DNA from: Megaera_A sp965233855
GTDB taxonomy: Bacteria; Pseudomonadota; Alphaproteobacteria; Rickettsiales; Rickettsiaceae
Direction: 5' to 3'
Length of the DNA stretch: 64,000 nt
NCBI GenBank assembly: GCA_965233855.1
Contig: OZ247586.1
Coordinates: 1 to 64,000 of the forward strand
This document shows positions 46,369-55,940 of the stretch, piece by piece; within the stretch, counting starts at the first letter, position 1, and every line of letters starts with the position of its first letter. Below the pieces are notes generated by a model that ran no database searches, was not told where the DNA came from, and saw nothing but the letters and a program-made list of their open reading frames with translations. The translations under genes and the position numbers were made by a program.

Positions 46369-46494
46369 ATGACAGAGAAATTGCAGAAACAAAAAGAAAA
46401 ATCAGAGCAGAAAAAAGATGATTTATCTTCCGCTCTTAGAAAGAATTTATTAAGAAGAAAAGCAGCAAAAAATATTAAAAAAGAAAATAAATAA
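46369..46494 (+). CDS. Small basic protein, 41 residues
   Basis: The frame MTEKLQKQKEKSEQKKDDLS then SALRKNLLRRKAAKNIKKEN is short but looks coding. The core SALRKNLLRRKAAK resembles a small conserved alphaproteobacterial protein with the pattern ALRxNLxRRKA. It is highly charged, lies 8 bp before anmK, and is probably cotranscribed with it. Function unknown. Confidence 0.6.
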   Translation: MTEKLQKQKEKSEQKKDDLSSALRKNLLRRKAAKNIKKENK

Positions 46495-46502
46495 GGTGAT
46501 GG

Positions 46503-47588
46503 ATGAAAGATTTATATATTGGTTTTATGAGCGGAACTTCATGTGATGGTGTTGATGCATCTTTAGTAGAGACGGATGGTATAGATTCCTTTAAACCTAT
46601 ACATGATGTAGCTATAGCATATGATTCTAGAACAAGAAGCCAGTTACAAGAATTATTTATTCATTCAGTGCCTTTTCTTGAGTTGGAAAAAGAGCTAACT
46701 AATTTTCATGTACAAGCTGCAAATAAATTATTGTCTGAGTCTGGTTACTCTGCTGATCAAGTGCGGGCTATTGGTTTTCATGGGCAAACTATTTTTCATA
46801 AACCGGAAGCTGGAATTACTTGGCAGATTGGAAATCCTCACATGTTAGCAACTGCAATGGGTATTGATGTTGTTCATGATTTTAGAAGGCGTGATGTTGC
46901 ATGTGGAGGTCAAGGAGCGCCATTAATTCCTATCTTTCATAAAATGTTGGCAAAGGATCAGAAAATGCCTTGTATGATAGTAAATATTGGAGGGGTTGCT
47001 AATCTTACATATATAGATCAAGAAAATATAATAGCATTTGACACAGGTCCTGGAAATGCCTTGATAGATGATATGATGATGCAGCATTATGGAAAATCAT
47101 TTGATAATGAAGGAGAGATAGCTTCAGATGGTGTGGTAGATAAATTGATTGTTAATAAAGTATTATCAGGAGAATATTATAATCAGGCCTATCCAAAATC
47201 TCTTGATCGAAATAGCTTTATGTTCTTGATTAAGGAATTAGAGGCAAAAAAGTCAGAAGATATAATTGCTACTTTCACCTATTTGACTTCAGCAGCTGTT
47301 GTTCATTCTATAAGTTTATTACCAAATATTCCAAGTCAGATTTTGATTTGTGGAGGTGGTGCAAAAAATAAACAAATGATTTTTTGGATAGAGAATTTAT
47401 TAAAGGAGCAAAACATTTCTTGTAAAGTTTTAAATATTTCGGAGTTAAATAATATTGATCCTGACTTTGTTGAATCACAAGGTTTTGCATATTTGGCAGC
47501 TAGGTTTTGCAATGATTTGTCATCTGCGTTTCCCAGTACTACTGGAGCAAAAATCCCTAATATTTGTGGTTGTATAGTTAAACCTTAA
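46503..47588 (+). CDS. anmK: Anhydro-N-acetylmuramic acid kinase
   Basis: AnmK phosphorylates and opens anhydro-MurNAc recovered from peptidoglycan turnover. The 361-residue protein has YIGFMSGTSCDGVDASLVET, GFHGQTIFHKPEAG, DFRRRDVACGGQGAPLIP and FDTGPGNALIDDMM. It indicates that the organism turns over and recycles peptidoglycan. Confidence 0.95.
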   Translation: MKDLYIGFMSGTSCDGVDASLVETDGIDSFKPIHDVAIAYDSRTRSQLQELFIHSVPFLELEKELTNFHVQAANKLLSESGYSADQVRAIGFHGQTIFHKPEAGITWQIGNPHMLATAMGIDVVHDFRRRDVACGGQGAPLIPIFHKMLAKDQKMPCMIVNIGGVANLTYIDQENIIAFDTGPGNALIDDMMMQHYGKSFDNEGEIASDGVVDKLIVNKVLSGEYYNQAYPKSLDRNSFMFLIKELEAKKSEDIIATFTYLTSAAVVHSISLLPNIPSQILICGGGAKNKQMIFWIENLLKEQNISCKVLNISELNNIDPDFVESQGFAYLAARFCNDLSSAFPSTTGAKIPNICGCIVKP

Positions 47589-47763
47589 TGCACTTAGTTT
47601 GATATTTATATCACGTTATTAATTTTATGCATTCAGGTATTTTTCCATTATAGGTTTCAAAAAGGGCTAAGATGTTATAATGTATATTGCGTTACTACTT
47701 AAAAGCTATTCTGGCTTAGGTTAGTAATTTAACTAAATTTAAAAATCGAGTGGAGATTTAATT

Positions 47764-48204
47764 ATGATAAAAAAAATTGCTGTAGCATTTTTTGCTATTC
47801 TTCTTCTTTCTGGTTGTAGTGCTTCTACGGGCAGATATGGTGATAATAATAAACATATTGTAGAATTTGAAAGAGAAGTTGGCGATAGAGTATTCTTTGA
47901 TCTAAATAGCACAGTTATTTCAAAAGAAGGAGCTGCAACACTTATGCGCCAAGCTGAGTGGTTGAACGAGCACAAATTATTTAGCATTACTGTTGAAGGT
48001 CACTGTGATGATAGAGGAACAAGAGAAATTAATATTGCTTTAGGTGAACGTAGAGCTGAAGCTGTAAAAATGTTCCTAGTGAAGCACGGTGTTGATGCAG
48101 ATCGTATTGATACAATTTCATATGGTAAAGAAAGACCAGCAGTTATCGGAAATAGCGAAGCTGCATGGAAGCAAAATCGTAGAGGTATAACAGCTATAAG
48201 ATAA
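47764..48204 (+). CDS. pal: Peptidoglycan-associated lipoprotein Pal
   Basis: Pal links the outer membrane to peptidoglycan with the Tol system. The 146-residue protein has a lipobox (LLLSGC) and an OmpA-like domain with the binding motif EGHCDDRGTREINIALGERR. The length is normal for Rickettsiales. tolB, often upstream, is not here. Confidence 0.95.
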   Translation: MIKKIAVAFFAILLLSGCSASTGRYGDNNKHIVEFEREVGDRVFFDLNSTVISKEGAATLMRQAEWLNEHKLFSITVEGHCDDRGTREINIALGERRAEAVKMFLVKHGVDADRIDTISYGKERPAVIGNSEAAWKQNRRGITAIR

Positions 48205-48232
48205 GTTAGTTGTAAAACTTTTAGTTTTTTAT

Positions 48233-48269
48233 AAAAACCGGTGTAACATATGTTATGCCGGTTTTTTTT
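48233..48269 (+). terminator. Rho-independent terminator of pal
   Basis: AAAACCGG and CCGGTTTT surround a self-complementary core (TAACATATGTTA), followed by eight T in total. It lies about 30 bp after the pal stop. Confidence 0.85.
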
Positions 48270-48280
48270 ATGAAGTGCTC

Positions 48281-48420
48281 AACGTTGTCATTCCTTACGC
48301 AGGTAAGGAATCCAGGAAAGTTTCGTGAGGTTCGTTAGTTAGCAAATAAAACTCGAGCATCTTTTTCGTTCTACACATAGATTCCCACCTTGCGCGAAGA
48401 GTTGCTCTTAAACCTTGTGC
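48281..48420. repeat. Palindrome-bearing repeat-like element
   Basis: The stretch holds TTCCTTAC-GCAG-GTAAGGAA, a perfect 8-bp inverted repeat (48290-48309), preceded by GTCA and followed by TCCAGG. About 70 bp later comes TAGATTCCCACCTTGCGCG. Sequences of the type GTCATTCC...GGAATCCAG...TAGATTCCC are common dispersed repeats in Rickettsiales and other host-associated bacteria. No second copy was found in this window. Confidence 0.5.
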
Positions 48421-48826
48421 AGTAATGGAACTGGGGTTTTGTGGATATAGTGAAAAGGCATATTACAAAAAATCTTTACTTCATGCCCAATTCTTTTGGA
48501 ATCAAACTCGGAATGGTGGATTGCCGTTCTGAGTTTTCACAGCCTTTTAGTAAAGACGGTAAATATCAGCCATATTTAAAGATATACTCTCGATTTTTTT
48601 GGTCGGGAGAGATAAATAGACATGTCTTGGATGTAATCTTTTACTTGTGTCTGGGGGGGGGATGTTATAGCTGTTTCTTTACTCAGTTCTGTTAACTCTC
48701 TCGGCTATCATCGGTGGGTTTAATTAATACTTTTTGGTAGTTAGAAAAATAATCGAGGTTCTTTTATAGAACTTCATTGTTTACACTAGAGAGGATAAAA
48801 CTCATGATCAAAATAAACAGCAATAA

Positions 48827-49072
48827 CTGATAGATTCTGCAAAATCTGGTAATATCTCAGATATATATCGGTTGATTTCTGAAGGCGCAGCCCCTTTTTA
48901 TTTTGACAAAAATAGTAAAAATACTTTGGATTATATAGGTGCATCTGATCCAATTAAGTCTCATATTTTACTCAATGATTTGCTAAAAATTTCTACTAAC
49001 ACGTCACAAAAAGAAATCCTCAAACACTATATCTCAATTGCCATCAAAGCTGGTGGTGGTTATGAGGATTAA
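48827..49072 (+). pseudogene. Ankyrin-repeat gene fragment
   Basis: The frame DSAKSGNISDIYRLISEGAA then PFYFDKNSKNTLDYIG matches one and a half ankyrin repeats. It has stop codons directly upstream and only a TTG as a possible start (48872). It is probably the 3' remnant of a larger ankyrin gene. The end overlaps the next small frame by 11 bp. Confidence 0.55.
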
Positions 49073-49289
49073 AATAATTCTACTAAGTCTGGGTTTAATT
49101 AATATTTCCTGCCAAAGATTAAATAAAGTAGAGCAATATCTTGCCTGCTATGCGATAAATCTATCCTCAAAACAAGAATGTGTTGGTAGATTAGTCAAGA
49201 AATATATAGCAAAAATAAAAGACAAGATAGGCAGTATGTTAAATCATTTCAATATGAGCATGAAAAATTGGGGTTTAAAGAGTTTATAA
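49062..49289 (+). CDS. Possible small lipoprotein
   Basis: The 75-residue frame from ATG 49062 starts MRIKIILLSLGLINISC, which fits a lipoprotein signal. The mature part contains two further Cys and a Lys-rich C-terminus. It ends 1 bp before the convergent mrdA stop. No family was recognised, and it may not be expressed. Confidence 0.4.
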   Translation: MRIKIILLSLGLINISCQRLNKVEQYLACYAINLSSKQECVGRLVKKYIAKIKDKIGSMLNHFNMSMKNWGLKSL

Positions 49290-49290
49290 A

Positions 49291-51069
49291 TTAAAAATAT
49301 TTTTTAAGAACATCATGTGCAATTTTTTTAGCGATTGGCGCAGCAGCGCGTCCTCCTCCTCCTCCATGGTCATAATAAACAGAGATTGCATATTTTGGGT
49401 TATTAAACGGTACATATCCTGAAAATATTGCATGATTTCTGCTTCCCCACGCTATGTCGGCTCTGCTTAAATTATCATTTACATTTTTTTTCGCTTGAAC
49501 TTGGGCAGTTCCTGTCTTGCCAGTTAGCCGCATAGATTTATAGTTTAGGCGACTAAAATAACCAGTACCACCTGGTGTATTCATTGTATTATATAGAGCA
49601 GTTTTAATAATATCTAAATGCTCTTTTTTAATATTGATTTGCTTATATTCTGCCTTGCTTTTTGCAATTTTTGGAGTGAATAATTTTCCATCTGAAGCTA
49701 TTGCAGCAGCCAGCCTAGCAAGTTGTAGAGGTGTGCATAACAAGAAGCCCTGCCCTATTGAAAGGTTTAATGTATCGCCTAATCTCCAATTACTGCCATA
49801 TCTCTCCTTTTTCCATTTTTTTGTTGGAACAAAGCCTGAAAGTTCTCCTGGGAGATCAACCCCAGTAATTTCCCCAAAGCCGAATCTCTTAGCAACACTA
49901 ATAATTTTATCGGCACCGATCTTGCGCGCTACGGCATAAATATAGGTATTGCAAGAGTGCTTGATCGCGTCAATCATGTTTAATTTACCATGCCCTCTCC
50001 TTCTTGCGCATCTAAATTTATTACCTCCAAGCACTGGCCCACCAGTACAAATTATTTTATCTTTTGGATCAATTCCTGATTCGAGTGCGGCAATGATTGT
50101 AATTATTTTAAAAATAGATCCAGGCGGATATAGGCTTTTAATAGTTTTATTAATTAGAGGTTTATATGGATTTTCAATTAAACTATTCCAGTATTTTGTT
50201 GATAATTTGTTAAATTGATTTGGATCAAATCCTGGTGAGGATGCGCAAACAATCACGCTTCCATTTGTACAATCCATGACAATTGCACTACAACCTTGGG
50301 GATTTAGGTATTGGGAGATTTGTTTCTGCAGTTCTATGTCAATATTTAAATGGAGATTTTTCCCAGCAATACTTGTGCTTTTTCCTAGTTCTCTAACGTA
50401 TAAGCCTTTGGCATTAACTTCAATACGTTTAAATCCAAATTCGCCTCGCAAACTCTCTTCATAATATCTTTCTATTCCATTCTTACCAACTCTGAAATAT
50501 TCATCTACTAATTTTAATGTCTCTCCTTCTTTTTTTCTTGGTCTTCCAAGATATCCAATTAAGTGTGAAATTGAACTATTTGAGTTATAAAATCTATTAA
50601 ATCCCGTATCGATAAATAAAGATTTAAAATCTGCTCTACGTTCTTCTATTGCTGCAACTATTTCCCATTCAAGGCAATCGAGTAGTATTGTTGGTATTCT
50701 ACGCCCTCCTCTTTTTACTCTTTTTTGAATTTCATTTTTTTGTTCTTCGTCTAATTCTAATATTTTGTTAATTAGATCTATTTCATTTGAAAATTTTGGA
50801 TTACCATTTTTATCGAGTAATAATCGAAAGCATGTAATATTCTTTGCTATTATTTTATCATGAGCATCATAAATTTCTCCACGCATTGGAGATATGATAA
50901 TCATTTTGATTCGATTGTTATCTGATAGAGTTTTATATTCATCCTTTTTGATAAATTGCATATAAAACATACGACCAGCTAGTAAGAATAGTAGTCCTGC
51001 CTTTCCCGCTCCAATCATAAAAGTTCTGCGGGTCATGATTTGTTTATTTGCTATATTTTTATCTAGCAT
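49291..51069 (-). CDS. mrdA: Penicillin-binding protein 2
   Basis: PBP2 is the transpeptidase of the Rod elongation complex. The 592-residue protein has an N-terminal anchor (RTFMIGAGKAGLLFLLAGRM). The three active-site motifs are SxxK in YPPGSIFKIIT, SxN in KHSCNTYIYA and KTG in RLTGKTGTAQVQ. It overlaps mreD by 11 bp. Together with rodA it shows that lateral wall synthesis is retained. Confidence 0.96.
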   Translation of the reverse strand: MLDKNIANKQIMTRRTFMIGAGKAGLLFLLAGRMFYMQFIKKDEYKTLSDNNRIKMIIISPMRGEIYDAHDKIIAKNITCFRLLLDKNGNPKFSNEIDLINKILELDEEQKNEIQKRVKRGGRRIPTILLDCLEWEIVAAIEERRADFKSLFIDTGFNRFYNSNSSISHLIGYLGRPRKKEGETLKLVDEYFRVGKNGIERYYEESLRGEFGFKRIEVNAKGLYVRELGKSTSIAGKNLHLNIDIELQKQISQYLNPQGCSAIVMDCTNGSVIVCASSPGFDPNQFNKLSTKYWNSLIENPYKPLINKTIKSLYPPGSIFKIITIIAALESGIDPKDKIICTGGPVLGGNKFRCARRRGHGKLNMIDAIKHSCNTYIYAVARKIGADKIISVAKRFGFGEITGVDLPGELSGFVPTKKWKKERYGSNWRLGDTLNLSIGQGFLLCTPLQLARLAAAIASDGKLFTPKIAKSKAEYKQINIKKEHLDIIKTALYNTMNTPGGTGYFSRLNYKSMRLTGKTGTAQVQAKKNVNDNLSRADIAWGSRNHAIFSGYVPFNNPKYAISVYYDHGGGGGRAAAPIAKKIAHDVLKKYF

Positions 51070-51559
51070 AATTTTTTATCAGGTTTAACGGTTTTTCGAT
51101 TATAATCTGCATTATAGGGTATGAAAATATTGTTGTAAGGTAATAGAAATATACGGTATTTCCTTCTATATGATGAGTACTATCAATGGTTACTATTAAA
51201 TATCTGATAGTAATTATAAATAAGCTATATGCACAAAATATACCAAGGTTTGTGTAGTAATCTTTCAGAAAGAAATGTGTTTTAGATTGTTCAAGTCCAA
51301 TATTAGCAATTATTAAGGCAAGAGAAGTTGTGCCAAGTGGAATTTGATAAAGTTGATCTATTAGTAATCCTACTATGAATAATTGCCAATTTCTTACTAA
51401 TTTATAAGTGCTGAAGTAATAAATAATAATTAGGTCAAAAGCAGGAAAAATTTCAGAATATTGAGCTATATAATGCCACTTAAAGGGCATTATAAAAATT
51501 AATCCAATATAGGAAATTACTATAAAATATATCAAGAATTTGAGTGCTATTTTATACAT
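51059..51559 (-). CDS. mreD: Rod shape-determining protein MreD-like
   Basis: The 166-residue protein has five or so membrane segments and the mid-protein LFIVGLLIDQLYQIPLGTTS, which fits the MreD pattern of a short Gly-Leu-Leu-x-Asp motif. The sequence is divergent, as MreD usually is, and the position between rodA and mrdA supports the call. Confidence 0.75.
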   Translation of the reverse strand: MYKIALKFLIYFIVISYIGLIFIMPFKWHYIAQYSEIFPAFDLIIIYYFSTYKLVRNWQLFIVGLLIDQLYQIPLGTTSLALIIANIGLEQSKTHFFLKDYYTNLGIFCAYSLFIITIRYLIVTIDSTHHIEGNTVYFYYLTTIFSYPIMQIIIEKPLNLIKNYAR

Positions 51560-52655
51560 TATTATGCCTGTTGACAGATGCGTTCATAACTAAACCAAAT
51601 CCTAAAAGCATTGAACCCATCATCGTTCTACCGTAGGAAACAAGAGGTAAAGGGACTCCAACGACAGGTAATAATCCCATAACCATTGCAATATTAATAA
51701 ATACGTGAGCAAAAAACAAGGTTGCAATACCTATAGTTAGTAGAGAAGCAAATTTTGATCTACAATGCATAGAAACTGAGAGGCAGCTAACTGTTAGTAT
51801 ACCGTACATTATAATTAGAAATATTCCTCCGATAAAACCGAGCTCTTCCGTTAGAAAAGAAAAGATAAAGTCTGTTTGATATTCAGGTAAAAAACTTAAA
51901 TGTCCTTGAGTTCCACTAAGTAATCCTTTGCCCATTAATCCGCCAGAACCAATAGCGATTTTTGATTGAATAATATTATAGCCAGCACCTAATGGATCTC
52001 TTTCTGGGTTGATAAAGGTTAGTACTCGAGATTTTTGATAATTATGTAGCATGTACCAAAAAATAGGTAAGGCAGCTATGCTTAAGATTCCAGAGATAAT
52101 GAAATAAACAAGTTTCTTGCCTGCAGCAAAAAAGGTGATTACTACCACAATAACAGCAATCATTCCTGTACCAAGATCAGGCTGTTTTATAACTAGTGCA
52201 ATGGGTATGAAGGAAGCTATAATTGGTATTATTATATTATATTTAGGGAGATTATATTTATCGCTTTCATGAAAATATTTAGAAAGCATAAGTATAAGTG
52301 ATATTTTGACTAGTTCAGATGGTTGAATTGTAATGATTCCTAGGTTCAACCAGCGCGTTGCTCCCATAGCTGATTTGCCTGTAAATTCTACTATTACCAG
52401 CATTATTAATGCTATGAAGTAAAAAATATAGGATATTTGATAAATAATCCTTAGATCAATCAACGCTATTAGGAATGATATAGGCATGAAAATACAAAAA
52501 GCAATAATTTGTTTTTTTGCCCAAGGATCAATGTTCCCGCCTGCTGCTGAGTATAATAAAATGAATCCGTAGATACAGATTACAGACGTGAAAAAAGGTA
52601 TGGATAATGGAATCCTTTTTATTTTTTGTATGAACTCTTCATTATCATGCTTCAT
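51552..52655 (-). CDS. rodA: Peptidoglycan glycosyltransferase RodA
   Basis: RodA (SEDS family) polymerises glycan strands with PBP2. The 367 residues include KQPDLGTGMIAVIVVVITFF, PEYQTDFIFSFLTEELGFIG and the C-terminal LPVVGVPLPLVSYGRTMMGS. About ten membrane segments are present. It overlaps mreD by 8 bp and follows the sensor kinase by 2 bp. Confidence 0.95.
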   Translation of the reverse strand: MKHDNEEFIQKIKRIPLSIPFFTSVICIYGFILLYSAAGGNIDPWAKKQIIAFCIFMPISFLIALIDLRIIYQISYIFYFIALIMLVIVEFTGKSAMGATRWLNLGIITIQPSELVKISLILMLSKYFHESDKYNLPKYNIIIPIIASFIPIALVIKQPDLGTGMIAVIVVVITFFAAGKKLVYFIISGILSIAALPIFWYMLHNYQKSRVLTFINPERDPLGAGYNIIQSKIAIGSGGLMGKGLLSGTQGHLSFLPEYQTDFIFSFLTEELGFIGGIFLIIMYGILTVSCLSVSMHCRSKFASLLTIGIATLFFAHVFINIAMVMGLLPVVGVPLPLVSYGRTMMGSMLLGFGLVMNASVNRHNNV

Positions 52656-52657
52656 AT

Positions 52658-54427
52658 TTAATCTTTATTAGGTATTTTTTTTCCTGAGTGTTTATTATAG
52701 ATTAATTTATATTTTGGAAATGTAACTTTAACAGTTGTTCCTTTCCCTTCAATGCTGCTGACTGATAAGATAGCTTCATGTGCATCTAATAGCATTTTGA
52801 CTATTGCGAGGCCGAGCCCATATGATCCTGTTGTTTGATAGTCAATAGTTTGAAGGGTTCCGTATGCACTCAGAGCAATAGGTATATCCTCTTCCTTCAT
52901 ACCGGTTCCTTGATCTATTACTTTAATTTCCATCTTCTTCTCCACGATTTTTGCGGATATGGTAATGGTTGTATCGTCTTTAGAGTATTTAATTGCATTA
53001 CTTACTAAGTTGCTGAGCACCTGCAAGATTCTTCTATGGTCACAAATTAATAGTGGTATATTTTCTTCAATATCTGTTTTTATATTAATTTTTCTATTAT
53101 CAAACCTAACCAGATTTACTCTGATTGATTCATCAATTATATCAGGTATGTTAGCAAGTGCATTTATAGTTTTAAATTTCCCTTCAATGATTTGGTTTTC
53201 ATCAAGAATATCTGTGATAAATTCCAGGATTAGATTAGCGTTTTTATGAATCCCTTCAGCATATTTTTTATATTTGATAGGAAGCTCTCCAATTAGCTCT
53301 TTTTTCATGATTTCCGAACCAGTCTTGATAAATCCTAATGGTGATCTGATTTCATGTGCCGTAAATGCAAGAAAATCAGTTTTGGCTTTAGTAGCGCTAT
53401 TTGCAACTGCAGTGGCTTTTTCTGCTTTCGTTCTTAATCTTGTTTCCCTTCTATATATAAAAATAACCACAAATAGGCAAGCTATGGCAAAGATACAGAC
53501 TTCAATAAATTTTTTGGTAATATTATCGATTATATCTTTCTTTATTATATCATTATCAATATTTACAATGATAGTAAACGGCAAGCCTTCAAGTGAACTG
53601 ACAAAGTAATTTAAGCCATTTATCATATCTAGATAAGAGATTTCATCTAATTCATTGCTCTTTTGCTGGAGAGTATTAACTACTTTGATTAGATGTGGGT
53701 CAAGTTCTTCACTATCATTGACGACGTTATCAATAGTGTACTTAGATTGTGCTATAACCTGCATATCTTGATCAAGAATAACAAAATTTGTACTATTATT
53801 TTTTTTTCTCATGTTAAGACTGCGAATCATAGTATCGATATCGTAGCTTAATACTACTGATCCAAGGTATTTTTCAGTATCATGATCAGATAAATTATCG
53901 ATAATTTTTAAGCTATTACTCTTAAAACGACTAATTTTTGTATGAAAAACGATATTATTTCTCCAGTCGGAGTTGTTTATTTTTTGCTCTCCAATAATAT
54001 TTTTTATATAAGATGCATATTTAGGCTTTTTGATAATTCCGCTTGTGCTAGTTACCGATTCAAAGTAGTTCTGATTTACCCAACTATATTTTCTCCAACC
54101 AAATAACATATTAAAATCTTGTGAAGTAAAATGGTCTTTTAATACATGACGCACATGATTTAAATTTTTATGATCATGGAGAATATTCCTTGCTATTATG
54201 TTAATAAAATATCTTGAATAATTTAGATGATCAGTAATGACTGTTTCTAGCAGTTCAGATTCTACTCTCATCTCTTTGAGAATCTGTTCTTTTTTATTTG
54301 AATATATTCTGATAAATGAAACTAAAGTGAGGATTACAACAATTATGACAACACTAAATGTTACCATTTGGATGGCAATATTTTGGTCAATAGGATCTAA
54401 TTTCTTTTCATTAGATTTAGGTTTCAT
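52658..54427 (-). CDS. Membrane sensor histidine kinase, orphan
   Basis: The 589-residue protein has a membrane helix (about 20-40), a periplasmic sensor region of about 260 residues that looks like a Cache/PDC fold, and a second helix (about 305-325). A HisKA domain follows with the phospho-accepting His in DFLAFTAHEIRSPLGFIKTG. The ATPase domain shows the N box (LQVLSNLVSNAIKYSKDDT), G1 (DQGTGM) and G2 (GSYGLGLAIVKMLL). No response regulator is adjacent. It is the first gene of the rodA-mreD-mrdA unit, with a 2-bp gap to rodA. Confidence 0.88.
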   Translation of the reverse strand: MKPKSNEKKLDPIDQNIAIQMVTFSVVIIVVILTLVSFIRIYSNKKEQILKEMRVESELLETVITDHLNYSRYFINIIARNILHDHKNLNHVRHVLKDHFTSQDFNMLFGWRKYSWVNQNYFESVTSTSGIIKKPKYASYIKNIIGEQKINNSDWRNNIVFHTKISRFKSNSLKIIDNLSDHDTEKYLGSVVLSYDIDTMIRSLNMRKKNNSTNFVILDQDMQVIAQSKYTIDNVVNDSEELDPHLIKVVNTLQQKSNELDEISYLDMINGLNYFVSSLEGLPFTIIVNIDNDIIKKDIIDNITKKFIEVCIFAIACLFVVIFIYRRETRLRTKAEKATAVANSATKAKTDFLAFTAHEIRSPLGFIKTGSEIMKKELIGELPIKYKKYAEGIHKNANLILEFITDILDENQIIEGKFKTINALANIPDIIDESIRVNLVRFDNRKINIKTDIEENIPLLICDHRRILQVLSNLVSNAIKYSKDDTTITISAKIVEKKMEIKVIDQGTGMKEEDIPIALSAYGTLQTIDYQTTGSYGLGLAIVKMLLDAHEAILSVSSIEGKGTTVKVTFPKYKLIYNKHSGKKIPNKD

Positions 54428-54557
54428 AGATTGATAAATATTTTATTATATTCCAGAATATTCTATTAATAGGAAAAGAGTACAATTTTTTCCTATACTA
54501 CGCTAGTAGAAATGATGTAAAATCACCGCATTATAAAAAATATATATTACTAAGATT

Positions 54558-55940
54558 ATGAAGCTATCATTATATAATTCGCTTACAAGAAAAAGAGAGA
54601 TTTTTTCACCGATTGATGACAAATTGGTTAAAATGTATGTTTGTGGGCCAACGGTTTATGATCATCCTCATATTGGTAATGCAAGATCTGTAGTAGTTTA
54701 TGATGTTTTATATCGTATATTAATTAATCTTTATGGTTATGATCATGTGAGATATGTAAGGAATATTACAGATATTGATGATAAAATTATGATCAGAGCT
54801 TCTCAAGATAATATAACTATTTCTGAACTGACTAGAAAAACTGCAGAATATTTTCATAATGATATGGATTATCTAGGTTGCAAAAGGCCAACTATTGAGC
54901 CAAAAGCAACAGAACATTTGGATGAAATGATAGGAATTATTAATAGGCTATTAGAAAAGGATATTGCTTATCAGATTAATGGGCATGTCTATTTTGATGT
55001 TACTAAAGCTGAGAATTATAATGAATTATCAGGTCGTGCGTTTGAAGATATGTTCAAAGGAGTAAGAGTGGAAACTAGTGAAGATAAAAGAAATCCAGGA
55101 GATTTTGTTTTATGGAAGCCATCTAGCCCAGAAGATGATGAATCGGCTAGATTTGCTAGTCCTTTTGGAGAAGGGCGCCCAGGTTGGCATATTGAATGCT
55201 CAGCAATGAGTTATAAATATTTAGGAGATACTTTTGATATACATGGCGGTGGTGCTGATTTAATTTTTCCTCATCACACTAATGAGATTGCTCAGAGTTG
55301 TTCAGCATTTCCAGGTTCTAAATATGCTAAATTATGGGTGCATAATGGTTTTTTAACTGTTAATCATGAAAAAATGAGTAAATCTCTGGGTAATTTCACT
55401 ACGGTGCAAGATTTACGCAAAAAAAATATTAAAGGTGATGTAGCGCGATTATTTTTACTTAGTAATCATTATAGAAAACCAGTTGACTATAATGATAAAG
55501 CAATTTTAGACGCAGAAGGAATGCTTTCATATTGGTATAGGGCGATTGAAGATGTATCCGACATTGAAGAGAGTGACCTACCTGATATTTTCTTTAAATG
55601 CTTGCTTGAGGATATGAATAGCAGTAATGCGATTAAAATTATAAATGATTATGCAAAGCAGATTCATACGGCGGATAATGGTGATTATAAGAAAAAACTA
55701 GCCTCGAAACTTTTGTCCTGCGCTAATTTTTTAGGTCTGATGAATCAATCGGTTTCTGAATGGTTTCAAGGTTCAAATGAGGAAGAGTTAGGTCAAATTG
55801 AAAGCTTAGTAACCAGGCGATCCTTAGCAAAAAGAGAAAAAGATTGGTCGTTAGCTGATAAAATCAGATCGGATTTAAAAGAACTAGGTGTTGATATTGA
55901 AGATAAACCAGATGGAACTTCTGTATGGAAGAAGAAATAA
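54558..55940 (+). CDS. cysS: Cysteinyl-tRNA synthetase
   Basis: This class I enzyme charges tRNA-Cys. The 460-residue protein has the HIGH motif as HIGN (CGPTVYDHPHIGNARSVVVY), the zinc-site region GWHIECSAMSYKYLG, and KMSKSLGNF as the KMSKS loop. The length is normal. Confidence 0.97.
   Translation: MKLSLYNSLTRKREIFSPIDDKLVKMYVCGPTVYDHPHIGNARSVVVYDVLYRILINLYGYDHVRYVRNITDIDDKIMIRASQDNITISELTRKTAEYFHNDMDYLGCKRPTIEPKATEHLDEMIGIINRLLEKDIAYQINGHVYFDVTKAENYNELSGRAFEDMFKGVRVETSEDKRNPGDFVLWKPSSPEDDESARFASPFGEGRPGWHIECSAMSYKYLGDTFDIHGGGADLIFPHHTNEIAQSCSAFPGSKYAKLWVHNGFLTVNHEKMSKSLGNFTTVQDLRKKNIKGDVARLFLLSNHYRKPVDYNDKAILDAEGMLSYWYRAIEDVSDIEESDLPDIFFKCLLEDMNSSNAIKIINDYAKQIHTADNGDYKKKLASKLLSCANFLGLMNQSVSEWFQGSNEEELGQIESLVTRRSLAKREKDWSLADKIRSDLKELGVDIEDKPDGTSVWKKK

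Noticed and set aside
48441..48695. 84-codon open frame with a G9 tract as a gene
   Set aside because: The translation has no recognisable domain, ends in an odd Cys/Gly-rich tail made by the G-run, and follows a repeat element.
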